From UBA1794 sp050946375 (GTDB lineage: Bacteria; Bacteroidota; Bacteroidia; Bacteroidales; Bacteroidaceae): DNA of 64,000 bases. The DNA lies in assembly GCA_050946375.1 (NCBI GenBank), contig JBMNUT010000009.1, positions 1 through 64,000 on the forward strand, in the 5' to 3' direction. A program made the translations under genes and the position numbers. Below are positions 24,430-32,945 of this stretch, one piece after another. The notes under the pieces were generated by a model. That model saw nothing but the letters and a program-made list of their open reading frames with translations, had not been told where the DNA came from and ran no database searches. Numbering within the stretch: position 1 is the stretch's first letter; each line of letters opens with the position of its first letter.

Positions 24430-25815
24430 CTATCTTCTGCCACGAGCGCGCTTCTTGGGTGCATCGAAAGGCTCGGCATTCAGCATGTCGTCATGCGGGC
24501 GGGTTCCTTTCATCTCGAAGTGGCAATACCAGCGGGCGTCGGCAGAAAGCGTATGCTCAGCCGGAGCAGAAGTTACGACCAGCCACAGATAGTCCACACC
24601 CGAAGCGGGTATTTTGTACTTCAGCGACTTTGCTTTCTTCCCTTCATCGGCAGCTACGTACTCCATCGCTTCATAGTGTGGCTTGCCGGCCTTGTCCACG
24701 GCAACGAGACCGTAGTAGAAACCGCCCGTAGCCCCTGCAGTCAAGGAATCGGGCACCAGCTTCAGACTGATTTTGCTGCCTGCGGCGGGCACGTTGAGGC
24801 GTATGCCATTGTAGCCGTAGCTGCCCAGCGTGCGCTCGGGAGCGATGTAGTAAATTTCCGCATCCTTAGGGTCGACCGTCATGCGGCAGCAGTGGCGGTT
24901 GGCATAAGGGCGCATGTTTTTCCACACGCGGGGAATGTCATACGTCATGAAGCGGGCCGCCCCTTCATACATCTCCCGGTTGAATTCTTCCTGCGTCAGC
25001 CCCGAAAGACGCATATATGCCTGTGCAATGTCTTCATCGGGCTTCGCTTCGCGCCATAACCTGCCGATGTATTCGCGTCCGTGCTTCATGCTGAAGAGTT
25101 CCAGCACGTAGGGCGAGCGATAAATGTTCTCGAAATGGCAGAAAGCGTAGTTGGTCCGCTTCATGAACTCTACCCAATGGTAGTTTTCATCGCGCACCCA
25201 GTCGGGATTCACCTGCCAGAGCATCCACTGGGAGGTCATCTCCCAGAGCGGACCCTGGTTCAATCCGCGGGTTCCGTCGGCGCCGAGCTGAGCCTGGAAG
25301 GAGTGTCCCAGCTCGTGGGCCAGCACATTGAGCGTAGTGTCCTGCAGGCGTGAGGGACTCACCCACAGGCCGCCCACTTCGCCATCGTAGTCACCGCCGT
25401 AAGCCGTACCGTCGTCGTTGTAGCGGAGCATAATCATCATGCGGTAGCGCTCGGCCTTCGAGCCGGGGAGCAGCCACTTCAGGCTGTCGACATAAAAGTC
25501 GTAGAAGTATTGCGTGCGCTTGAGTACCTGGTCTATATTTACTTTCATCCCCTTCCCCTTGTAGTCTGGCGCCGTGGCGGGGTCCGCACCGAACGGACGC
25601 TCCCAGAAAGCGGCCAAATCAGGCGTACAACGCAGGCGCTGGTAGCTATAGAGCGAGGTATCGCTCTGCAGGTTCATGCGCGAAAGCTCCTTAGGAATAT
25701 AGATTTCTTTACCATTCGGCTCGGGGCGGTACGTCTGCTGGCCCCACAAGGCGGTCGAGGGAACAGACAGCGCTGCACCTGCCGCTACGAGAAACAACTG
25801 AAATTTGAATTTCAT
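24430..25815 (-). CDS. Exported DUF6055 protein with HExxH site
   Basis: 461 residues from ATG at 25815 (ATG at 25824 also possible). Signal peptide ends near STALWGQQ. A zincin-like motif, HELGH, at His167-His171 (VLAHELGHSFQAQ) is followed by WEMTSQWMLWQ, which could supply the third ligand region; C-terminal half is beta-rich. Related to the gene at 59898-61970 over FWERPFGADPATAP, LWREA and EEFNREMYE. Metallopeptidase activity is inferred from the motif only. Middle gene of a nuclease-DUF6055-GH30 operon. Confidence 0.78.
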   Translation of the reverse strand: MKFKFQLFLVAAGAALSVPSTALWGQQTYRPEPNGKEIYIPKELSRMNLQSDTSLYSYQRLRCTPDLAAFWERPFGADPATAPDYKGKGMKVNIDQVLKRTQYFYDFYVDSLKWLLPGSKAERYRMMIMLRYNDDGTAYGGDYDGEVGGLWVSPSRLQDTTLNVLAHELGHSFQAQLGADGTRGLNQGPLWEMTSQWMLWQVNPDWVRDENYHWVEFMKRTNYAFCHFENIYRSPYVLELFSMKHGREYIGRLWREAKPDEDIAQAYMRLSGLTQEEFNREMYEGAARFMTYDIPRVWKNMRPYANRHCCRMTVDPKDAEIYYIAPERTLGSYGYNGIRLNVPAAGSKISLKLVPDSLTAGATGGFYYGLVAVDKAGKPHYEAMEYVAADEGKKAKSLKYKIPASGVDYLWLVVTSAPAEHTLSADARWYCHFEMKGTRPHDDMLNAEPFDAPKKRARGRR

Positions 25816-25879
25816 GGTTGACATATTTGAACAATTATACATTAAGTCTACACTCATTAGCCCGGCACGCATGTCCCGC

Positions 25880-26698
25880 TCACAGTCCCCATTCCGAAGG
25901 ACTGCATACCGCCTCGGCGGCATCCTCGGCAGAGTCTGGCAAAGCAGAGAAGAAGTCAAGGCCGGTCTCCTGCTCCACACAGTCTACGGAGACGGCATAG
26001 TACGACAAATCGTGGCTGCCGGCACGGTTGGGAAAGAGGAAGCCGATGGCGCGAAACCCGTCGCCCTCCTTGCGAAGAAACACCTTGAAGAAACGGGAAG
26101 GCACGGCAACGGGCGCATCGCCAATCCATTCAACCGGAGCATCGCCCGATACCGGTCCGCAAACGATGCAGACCGAGCCATAACGGCGTGCCCACTCGCG
26201 CCCCTTTTCCTCCAGGTCGTTCCAGTCACCCTTGTTCAGGTTACGGTTCTGCGGGCATATATTACTCAGATAGAAACTCTCCTCCATGGCCTGAGAGCTC
26301 CATTTCATATCGGCAGCCGGAGCCATGTGTCCGCGGTCGTAGCCGCTGCCTTTGTAGTCGTCGGTCGTAACACGGCACGAAGCGACATCGGGGTCGGGCA
26401 CAAAACGGTCCTTGCGAGGCTCGGTTCCCTGACTTTCTTCGTCCGTCAGGACATAGGCAACCCAGTCGGGCGTCTGCCGCTCCGTGTTGAAAGCAGCCGT
26501 ATAACCCACATGCTGCACCACGGGCATTTTCTGTCCGCCTGCCGGGCGGGGAATGCAGTAAGCGTCCAATTCGGCAGCAGGCAGCGCCTGCCCCACCCTT
26601 TCGCCGGCAGGAGAAGAACCGTTCATCCAGCGCCAGGCGCCGGCGGCCACTATCAACAATAAGAGAAACCAGAAACTTGTTTTCCGTCGTCGAGCCAT
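25880..26698 (-). CDS. DNA/RNA non-specific endonuclease (NUC domain), membrane-anchored or secreted
   Basis: 272 residues from ATG at 26698. An N-terminal hydrophobic anchor (FWFLLLLIVAAGAW, about 9-22) precedes the nuclease domain. Catalytic motif DRGHMAPAAD (His124 as general base) and downstream NICPQNRNLNKGDWNDLE with the Mg-binding Asn are intact. Such enzymes cut extracellular nucleic acid for nutrients or defence. First gene of the operon, 64 bases before the DUF6055 gene; promoter at 26743-26772. Confidence 0.92.
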   Translation of the reverse strand: MARRRKTSFWFLLLLIVAAGAWRWMNGSSPAGERVGQALPAAELDAYCIPRPAGGQKMPVVQHVGYTAAFNTERQTPDWVAYVLTDEESQGTEPRKDRFVPDPDVASCRVTTDDYKGSGYDRGHMAPAADMKWSSQAMEESFYLSNICPQNRNLNKGDWNDLEEKGREWARRYGSVCIVCGPVSGDAPVEWIGDAPVAVPSRFFKVFLRKEGDGFRAIGFLFPNRAGSHDLSYYAVSVDCVEQETGLDFFSALPDSAEDAAEAVCSPSEWGL

Positions 26699-26742
26699 AT
26701 TTTTATCTCTGAGTAGCTTTTTGCAAGCAATGTTATTCACTG

Positions 26743-26772
26743 CAAAGGTAGCAAAAGAAGCTATTCTCCAAA
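26743..26772 (-). promoter_or_regulatory. Promoter of the nuclease-DUF6055-GH30 operon
   Basis: On -: TTTG (complement of 26769-26772), 18-base spacer, TACCTTTG (complement of 26743-26750). Confidence 0.55.
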
Positions 26773-26815
26773 AAAGTGCCTGCACTTTTACGCCAAAATG
26801 CCGCTATTTTTGCGA
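26765..26815. repeat. Dispersed palindromic repeat cluster
   Basis: AAAAAAGTGCCTGCACTTTT followed by the degenerate unit AAATGCCGCTATTTTTGCG; it overlaps the -33 element of the nuclease promoter. Confidence 0.6.
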
Positions 26816-26956
26816 AAGAGATGCAAGGGAAATGGAAGCAAGCCCTGCAGGAAAAAACGGAAGGACGGCAGCGTAGCGGAAAAAAGAAGCTGAACAAGGC
26901 CCACGAAAATGCGGCCTCCGAGCCGACAATACGGCAGTGCGAGCCAATGAATCCCT

Positions 26957-27004
26957 GTAAAAAAGGCTTAGTACCACCGACTGTATTGCCGACCGTACTA
27001 AGCC
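26957..27004 (-). terminator. Terminator after the NTF2-like gene
   Basis: Stem GGCTTAGTAC/GTACTAAGCC (26965-26974 with 26995-27004), followed by six T on -. Confidence 0.75.
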
Positions 27005-27033
27005 CTTCTATCCGGTTCCGACACGGGAAGCGA

Positions 27034-27417
27034 CTATTTGCGCACTGTATCAAAATTCTGATTGTATGCCTTGGCTACGCATTTCCACTCGCCGTCCATC
27101 TTCAGCATCAGCAGGTAATCCGTAAAATCAATCCGGCCACCCCACTTTTCCTCGAGCACACGCACCACGGCAACCGTCTCTTCCAGCGCCAACACATCGA
27201 CCCGCGCCCGGAAATCAGCACCTGCACCCACCGTATCTACATTATGATAAAACTGCTCGATGGAGCCATGCTCCAGTTTACCGTCCAGATAACCGAACAA
27301 TACCGCCTCATCGACAAACAAAGTACGGGCATACGCACTGTTGCCTTCGGCCACACTCTTCACAAATTTCTGAGCCGCTTCTTCTACGGCCTTGTACTCT
27401 TCTATTTTTTCACGCAT
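27034..27417 (-). CDS. NTF2-like (SnoaL / lumazine-binding-like fold) protein
   Basis: 127 residues, a single cone-shaped alpha+beta domain: an N-terminal helical pair (EEYKAVEEAAQKFVKSVAEG), EAVLFGYLDGKLEHGSIEQF, then long strands (VDVLALEETVAVVRVLEEKW, FTDYLLMLKMDGEWKCVAK). No signal peptide. Such domains are small-molecule binders or enzymes of varied use. Divergent from an HxlR regulator, which probably controls it. Confidence 0.75.
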   Translation of the reverse strand: MREKIEEYKAVEEAAQKFVKSVAEGNSAYARTLFVDEAVLFGYLDGKLEHGSIEQFYHNVDTVGAGADFRARVDVLALEETVAVVRVLEEKWGGRIDFTDYLLMLKMDGEWKCVAKAYNQNFDTVRK

Positions 27418-27452
27418 AGTAAATCCGATTTTTCTGTCACTATTTCATTGCG

Positions 27453-27483
27453 CAAAATTAGGCAGTAGCCGCCCTGTCCACAA
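27453..27483 (-). promoter_or_regulatory. Promoter of the NTF2-like gene
   Basis: On -: TTG (complement of 27481-27483), 20-base spacer, TAATTTTG (complement of 27453-27460). Confidence 0.55.
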
Positions 27484-27575
27484 GTACCGCAAAATTATTC
27501 ACGTACTGAAAATTTTGTCCCCATTGGCCGTATCCGAAATCTTATCCGTACCTTTACAGCACCAACGCAGAAACC

Positions 27576-27926
27576 ATGTACGAACGAAAGATACCCATCG
27601 ACTTAGACTGCCCGCTGCGGCTCACCATCAGCTTGCTCAACTCCAAATGGAAATCGTGTATTCTCGACGAACTCCGCCACAAGTCCTTGCGCCCGAGCGA
27701 GCTGCACCGGCTCTTGCCCGAGGCGACTCCACGCGTACTCGACCTGCAACTGAAGGAACTGGTGGAAGACGGTCTGGTCGAAAGAACCGTCTTTCCCGAA
27801 CTTCCGCCCCATTCGGAATACAGTATCACCCCGCTTGGCGCAACACTCATCCCCATCATCGACGCAATGATCGAATGGGGTACGAAAAACAAAGAGCTGT
27901 TCGAGAAAAAACACGGTAAGCACTGA
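27576..27926 (+). CDS. HxlR-family transcriptional regulator
   Basis: 116 residues, winged helix: CPLRLTISLLNSKWKSCILDEL (family hallmark helix with Cys12), RPSELHRLLPEATPRVLDLQLKEL (helix-turn-helix) and the wing EYSITPLGATL. HxlR proteins often sense electrophiles or aldehydes through the N-terminal Cys. Divergent from the NTF2-like gene with a 158-base gap holding promoters both ways; TACCTTTA precedes this gene by about 20 bases. Confidence 0.9.
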   Translation: MYERKIPIDLDCPLRLTISLLNSKWKSCILDELRHKSLRPSELHRLLPEATPRVLDLQLKELVEDGLVERTVFPELPPHSEYSITPLGATLIPIIDAMIEWGTKNKELFEKKHGKH

Positions 27927-28017
27927 CCTTCCATCCCTTCACTACGCTGCAAAAGGCAGCTCCCCCGAGCTACCCTTCCCCTGCAGCGCACTCCGCTACC
28001 GGCCGGCAGAGATATAA

Positions 28018-28064
28018 AAAAGAAGCGAGCCACTTGCTTTCATGCTGCGTGACTCGCTTCTTTT
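28018..28064. terminator. Hairpin terminator between HxlR gene and tRNA-Gln
   Basis: AAGAAGCGAG paired with CTCGCTTCTT, with a T-run on + and T-rich sequence on -; it ends tRNA-Gln and possibly the HxlR transcript. Confidence 0.6.
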
Positions 28065-28065
28065 G

Positions 28066-28136
28066 CTGGGCTACCTGGATTCGAACCAAGAATGACAGGA
28101 CCAGAATCTGTAGTGTTACCATTACACCATAGCCCA
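28066..28136 (-). tRNA. tRNA-Gln (anticodon CTG)
   Basis: 71 bases on -: acceptor TGGGCTA/TAGCCCA, discriminator G, anticodon loop TTCTGGT, T-loop TTCGAAT. The anticodon stem ACAGA/CCTGT ends in an A-C mismatch next to the loop. CCA not encoded. Confidence 0.92.
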
Positions 28137-28157
28137 ATTGCTTTTTGAATTCGGCTG

Positions 28158-28188
28158 CAAAGGTAAGGCTAAATTCATAAATACCAAA
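28158..28188 (-). promoter_or_regulatory. Promoter of tRNA-Gln
   Basis: On -: TTTG (complement of 28185-28188), 19-base spacer, TACCTTTG (complement of 28158-28165). Confidence 0.7.
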
Positions 28189-28260
28189 GCCTGCGGAGAT
28201 TTTTTTTGTTAGAAAATGCAAAAGGCGAGCGAATATCGCACGTGCGCGTAGATTTAAATG

Positions 28261-28268
28261 TATCTTTG
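28261..28268 (+). promoter_or_regulatory. -7 promoter element for rsfS-ftsH-cdsA
   Basis: TATCTTTG, 66 bases before the rsfS ATG; no clear -33 TTTG. Confidence 0.45.
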
Positions 28269-28333
28269 TAGCCGCAAAGAGCCACCGGCTCCAACAGAAA
28301 TAAGCAACAAGAAAAATTTCAAGAGAAGAGAAC

Positions 28334-28693
28334 ATGAATAGTACTCCTTCCGTAGTGGATGCAGCCATCCGCGGTATCCAAGAAAAGAAAGGGAAAAAAA
28401 TCGAAGTCGTAAATCTGCAAAAAGTTAATACTTCCGTCACCAATTGCCTGGTTATCTGCCAAGGCAGCAATCCCAGCCAGGTCACAGCTCTCAGCAATGA
28501 AGTATGGGACCAGGTACACAAGCTGACCGGGGAAAAGCCACTCTCCATCGACGGCATACGGAATTCCGAATGGGTCGCCATGGACTACGGCGACGTCGTT
28601 GTACACATCTTCCTCCCCCAACAGCGCGAATACTACGATCTGGAACACCTTTGGGCCGACGCAGAAATAAAAGAGATAGCAGACTTGGATTGA
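28334..28693 (+). CDS. rsfS: Ribosome silencing factor
   Basis: 119 residues. Binds uL14 on the 50S subunit and blocks subunit joining in slow growth. Family features: KKGKKIEVVNLQKVNTSVTNCLVICQG near the N-terminus, then EWVAMDYGDVVVHIFLPQQREYYDLEHLW. First gene of an rsfS-ftsH-cdsA operon, 22 bases before ftsH. Confidence 0.95.
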   Translation: MNSTPSVVDAAIRGIQEKKGKKIEVVNLQKVNTSVTNCLVICQGSNPSQVTALSNEVWDQVHKLTGEKPLSIDGIRNSEWVAMDYGDVVVHIFLPQQREYYDLEHLWADAEIKEIADLD

Positions 28694-28715
28694 CCACATT
28701 TATAAACCTGCAAAT

Positions 28716-30764
28716 ATGGAAAAGAACGACACAGGCCAGCAGCCTCAACCGGGCCGGAAAGCCCCACGGTTCAGCCTGACATGGCTATACATACTTATCG
28801 GCGGACTCCTGATTGTCCTCTACCTTTCAGGCGGCGGAAACACATCGCTCAAGGAAGTCAGCTACAACAAATTCAAGGAATACGTAGCAAACGGATACGT
28901 TAACCGCGTAGTTACCTATACCGATAACTCGCTGGAAATGTACATCTCCCCGGAACACGTAAAAGACGTTTTCAAGGAAACAAACGCACAGATGCCACGC
29001 GAGCCGATGATCTCCACGCGCGTACCTTCGAATGAAAGCGTCAGCAAATTCCTGGAAGAACAACGCGCCCTGAAGCACTTTACCGGAAAAGAGGAGTATG
29101 CCGAACGAAGCAACTTCATGCTCACGCTGCTGCTCAACCTGCTTCCTTTCCTGCTCTTCGTAGGAATCTGGATTTTCTTCATGCGCCGCATGAGTGGAGG
29201 CGGAAGCAGTGGCTCGGGAATCTTCAACGTTGGCAAATCGCGCGCCCAGCTTTTTGAAAAAGGTACCAAGGTAAACGTTACTTTCAAAGACGTCGCCGGG
29301 CTCGAAGGAGCAAAGATGGAGGTAGAAGAAATCGTAGAATTTCTCCGCGAGCCGCAGAAGTACACCGAATTAGGCGGTAAGATTCCTAAAGGCGTACTGC
29401 TTGTCGGTCCTCCGGGAACGGGCAAAACGTTGCTGGCCAAAGCCGTGGCTGGCGAAGCAAACGTGCCCTTCTTCTCCCTTTCGGGTTCGGACTTTGTTGA
29501 AATGTTCGTCGGAGTCGGTGCATCCCGCGTACGCGACCTCTTCAAACAGGCAAAGGAAAAATCACCTTGCATCATCTTTATCGACGAAATCGACGCCGTA
29601 GGTCGCGCAAGAGGCAAGAACCCTGCGATGGGCGGCAATGATGAACGGGAAAACACCTTGAACCAATTGCTTACCGAGATGGACGGTTTCGGTTCAAACA
29701 GCGGCATCATCGTATTGGCCGCCACGAACCGCGTCGATATCCTCGACAAAGCTCTTCTCCGTGCCGGCCGCTTCGACCGTCAGATACACGTAGACTTGCC
29801 CGACCTGAATGAGCGCAAAGAAATTTTCGGCGTGCACCTTGCCCCCATCAAGATAGACGATACTGTCGACAAGGACCTGCTCGCCCGCCAAACGCCCGGC
29901 TTCTCCGGAGCAGACATTGCCAACGTCTGCAACGAAGCTGCCCTGATAGCCGCGCGCCACGGCAAGTCGAGCGTAGGCAAACAAGACTTCCTGGACGCCG
30001 TAGACCGCATCATCGGCGGACTCGAGAAGAAGACCAAGATAATGACCAAGGAAGAACGCCGCGCAATCGCCATACACGAATCGGGACACGCCTCCGTATC
30101 CTGGTTGCTCGAGCATGCCAATCCGCTGATCAAGGTCACCATCGTTCCCCGCGGGCAAGCACTTGGAGCTGCATGGTACATGCCTGAGGAACGACAGATA
30201 ACCACCAAAGAACAAATGCTCGACGAGATTTGCGCCACATTGGCAGGCCGTGCCGCCGAAGAAGTATTCCTCGGCAGAATCTCTTCCGGCGCAATGAACG
30301 ATCTGGACCGCGTTACCAAACAAGTGTACGCAATGATTTCCTACATGGGCATGAGCGAAAAACTGCCCAACCTGTGCTACTACAACTCCGATCCCTATGC
30401 CCTCAACCGCCCATACGGCGAGAAAACGGCAGAACTGATTGACGAAGAAGCCAAACGCTTCATCAACGAGCAGTACACACGCGCCAAGCAAATCCTGGTA
30501 GAGCACAAGGCCCAACACAATCAACTGGCCGAACTGCTCATCGCCAAGGAAGTGATTTTTGCGGAAGACGTAGAACGAATCTTCGGCAAACGCCCGTGGA
30601 GCAGCCGCTCGGAGGAAATCATGAACGAACAAGAGTCGGCCAACGAACAAAAAAACACCGCCGACAACAAAGAGCAGAATACCGCTCCGGAAGCCGAAGC
30701 CACTCCTAAAAACGAAGAAAAAGCAGAATCTTCCTCTCCCCAAGAACCGGAAAAAACCGAATAA
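28716..30764 (+). CDS. ftsH: ATP-dependent zinc metalloprotease FtsH
   Basis: 682 residues. Membrane-anchored AAA+ protease for membrane and regulatory proteins. Two membrane helices (about 21-39 and 134-156) flank a periplasmic loop; Walker A GPPGTGKT at 231-238, Walker B IIFIDEIDAVG, second region of homology NRVDILDKALLRAGRFDR, and the zinc site HESGH at 454-458. The C-terminal ~45 residues are a Glu/Asn/Lys-rich low-complexity tail. 17 bases before cdsA. Confidence 0.98.
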   Translation: MEKNDTGQQPQPGRKAPRFSLTWLYILIGGLLIVLYLSGGGNTSLKEVSYNKFKEYVANGYVNRVVTYTDNSLEMYISPEHVKDVFKETNAQMPREPMISTRVPSNESVSKFLEEQRALKHFTGKEEYAERSNFMLTLLLNLLPFLLFVGIWIFFMRRMSGGGSSGSGIFNVGKSRAQLFEKGTKVNVTFKDVAGLEGAKMEVEEIVEFLREPQKYTELGGKIPKGVLLVGPPGTGKTLLAKAVAGEANVPFFSLSGSDFVEMFVGVGASRVRDLFKQAKEKSPCIIFIDEIDAVGRARGKNPAMGGNDERENTLNQLLTEMDGFGSNSGIIVLAATNRVDILDKALLRAGRFDRQIHVDLPDLNERKEIFGVHLAPIKIDDTVDKDLLARQTPGFSGADIANVCNEAALIAARHGKSSVGKQDFLDAVDRIIGGLEKKTKIMTKEERRAIAIHESGHASVSWLLEHANPLIKVTIVPRGQALGAAWYMPEERQITTKEQMLDEICATLAGRAAEEVFLGRISSGAMNDLDRVTKQVYAMISYMGMSEKLPNLCYYNSDPYALNRPYGEKTAELIDEEAKRFINEQYTRAKQILVEHKAQHNQLAELLIAKEVIFAEDVERIFGKRPWSSRSEEIMNEQESANEQKNTADNKEQNTAPEAEATPKNEEKAESSSPQEPEKTE

Positions 30765-30781
30765 AGCAAGGAGATACAAAA

Positions 30782-31690
30782 ATGGAAAAGAAAAGCAATC
30801 TTATCCAACGCACCCTGACCGGGGTGCTTTTTGTAGCAGTGTTAGTAGGAGGAATCATGTACAGTCCCCTGTCGTTCACCTGCCTTTTTTGCCTGATTAC
30901 GGCACTGGCTGTACATGAATACTGCCAACTCATCAATAACCGTCCCAACAGCGAAGTACGGCTGCCTACCACGCTATTGATTGCAGCTTCCGTCTACTTG
31001 TTCATAGCCCAGGTTTTATACATGACCATGGGCACAATGGCCGCTTTCGCGCCTTATTTTCTCTTTATAATAGGTATTATGGTGCGCGAGCTCTACCTGA
31101 AACGCCGCAATCCCATGGGCGATTGGGCCTATGCCATGCTGAGCCAGATCTACATAGCCCTTCCTTTCTCGCTTCTCGTATGGCTTTACCTCTTTTTCAG
31201 CCAGCCGGAACTGAGCACGAACTCCGTTCTTCTGCCCGACTTCGTCGGGAATTCTGAAGTCTTCCGTGCCTCTTTCCTGCTTCCCTTGAGCATTTTCATA
31301 TTCCTGTGGGCCAACGACACTGGAGCCTACTGCGTAGGCAGCCTGTTAGGCCGTCATCGCCTCTTTCCCCGCATATCGCCGGCCAAATCATGGGAAGGCT
31401 TTATCGGCGGACTGGTAATAGCCGCGCTCATATCCCTGCTCATCTGGCACATAGACAGCCGCTATCTGGCTGCATATACGGTGGGTGAATGGATTGGACT
31501 GGCACTTGTCGTCGCAGGTTTCGGCACTTGGGGCGACCTTGTAGAGTCTCTGCTCAAACGGCAACTCGGAATAAAAGACTCGGGGCGCATCCTGCCCGGA
31601 CACGGAGGCATGCTCGACCGTTTCGACAGTTCGCTTCTGGCCATCCCCGCAGCGCTCTGCTATCTTTTCCTCATCGAGTACTGCTGTTAA
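30782..31690 (+). CDS. cdsA: Phosphatidate cytidylyltransferase
   Basis: 302 residues, about eight membrane helices. Makes CDP-diacylglycerol for phospholipid synthesis. The family signature is in the C-terminal quarter: GTWGDLVESLLKRQLGIKDS followed by LPGHGGMLDRFDS. Third gene of the operon; it ends 13 bases from the convergent recombinase gene with no visible terminator between. Confidence 0.97.
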   Translation: MEKKSNLIQRTLTGVLFVAVLVGGIMYSPLSFTCLFCLITALAVHEYCQLINNRPNSEVRLPTTLLIAASVYLFIAQVLYMTMGTMAAFAPYFLFIIGIMVRELYLKRRNPMGDWAYAMLSQIYIALPFSLLVWLYLFFSQPELSTNSVLLPDFVGNSEVFRASFLLPLSIFIFLWANDTGAYCVGSLLGRHRLFPRISPAKSWEGFIGGLVIAALISLLIWHIDSRYLAAYTVGEWIGLALVVAGFGTWGDLVESLLKRQLGIKDSGRILPGHGGMLDRFDSSLLAIPAALCYLFLIEYCC

Positions 31691-31703
31691 GCGCTCCCCG
31701 TTT

Positions 31704-32858
31704 CTACTTTACGACGAGACGAATCAGATTGCGATTAGCGGCGTGCAAGTCGCTATCGCTTTCTATACTTTTTATATAAATGAGAGTAGTCTTCAGCGAA
31801 GTATGCCCAAGGGCTTTCGAAATCACCCCCAGATCCGTGCGGTTATGAAAGGCCAGGCTCGCCCAGGTATGCCGGGCTACATAAAAAGTCAACGGCACCT
31901 GCAGCCCCACACGCCGCCCCAATTCCTTTAGCAACTTATTGTAATAGCAAGCCCGCGAGCGGTATTGACGGAAACACTCGGGTTCCTCGTCCGTCGTTAG
32001 AATCGGAAACACATGTGCCCGGTCGGGAGCGACGTAACGGTCCACAATGTTCTGCATACACTTCTCCATCTTTATCCGAATCTCCTGCCGCGTCTTGTGC
32101 CGACAATAGACGAGCAATCCGCCTTCTATCTGCTCTTTACGCAAATAAGCCATATCTACAAACGACATGCCCCGCGCATAAAAACTAAACAAGAACAGAT
32201 CCCGCACAAAAGCCAGCTTCTCTTCGCCCTCGAGCGAAAGTTTTTTCAGTTTCTGCAGGTACTGTGCCGGAATAGCGCGCTTATTCGTCTCGCGCACCTT
32301 GGAATAAACCGGGCGAAACGGCCGGCTGTCCGTAATAAGTTCCTCCGATACCGCCCGATTGTAAAGCGAACGCAGTGCACGCATGTAGCACGAAATCGTA
32401 TTAAGCCCCACCCCTTCGGCCAGAAGCCACTCCTGATAAGCCCGCAGCCGCGAGGGCGTAAGTTCCTGGAAGGGAATCGGCCGGTCGGGCCCCCAGAACT
32501 TCCGCAGCGACTTCAGGGCCGTTTGGAGCGTAGCAGCCGTATTATGACGCCGGCTGCTACGCAAGTCCTTGATTTTTTCCAACGCGTAAGGCACAAAATC
32601 CAGCGGCGGATCTCCATCGTCTCCCGCCCCCTCCTCGGCTCTGCGCAGAGCCGCATTAGCCTGTTCCAAAGCCTGCTGGAAAGCATCGGGAAGCCCATCG
32701 TCCAGCTTCTCCGAGAAGACTTTCCAAACCCGCTCCGCCCATTCCTCAGGCTGCGGAAGCACTTTCTCCAATACCCGTTGCGCCTCGCTCACCGACGTCC
32801 TTTGCCTTCTCCCGAAAATCTTGCGCAACAATGCCCGAATTCGCCCCCAAACCTCCAT
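31704..32858 (-). CDS. Tyrosine-type site-specific recombinase (integrase family)
   Basis: 384 residues from ATG at 32858 (GTG at 32864 possible). An unusual ~90-residue N-terminal region (basic, then acidic and Ala/Glu-rich) precedes the SAM-like core-binding domain (about 95-195) and the catalytic domain: FYARGMSFVDM (Arg), CRHKTRQE (Lys), ARHTWASLAF (HxxR-like), LGHTSLKTTLIYIK (His and Tyr). All catalytic residues look intact. No att sites, tRNA target or other phage/ICE genes are close, so it may be a chromosomal DNA invertase of the kind that flips Bacteroides promoters rather than a mobile-element integrase. Confidence 0.85.
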   Translation of the reverse strand: MEVWGRIRALLRKIFGRRQRTSVSEAQRVLEKVLPQPEEWAERVWKVFSEKLDDGLPDAFQQALEQANAALRRAEEGAGDDGDPPLDFVPYALEKIKDLRSSRRHNTAATLQTALKSLRKFWGPDRPIPFQELTPSRLRAYQEWLLAEGVGLNTISCYMRALRSLYNRAVSEELITDSRPFRPVYSKVRETNKRAIPAQYLQKLKKLSLEGEEKLAFVRDLFLFSFYARGMSFVDMAYLRKEQIEGGLLVYCRHKTRQEIRIKMEKCMQNIVDRYVAPDRAHVFPILTTDEEPECFRQYRSRACYYNKLLKELGRRVGLQVPLTFYVARHTWASLAFHNRTDLGVISKALGHTSLKTTLIYIKSIESDSDLHAANRNLIRLVVK

Positions 32859-32945
32859 AGACACGCATTTTTAAAGATAGAAATGCGGGCAAGTTAGAGA
32901 TTTCGGGCAGAAAATTAAGCCGGAAAACGGCAAAGAGCGCAGTTT

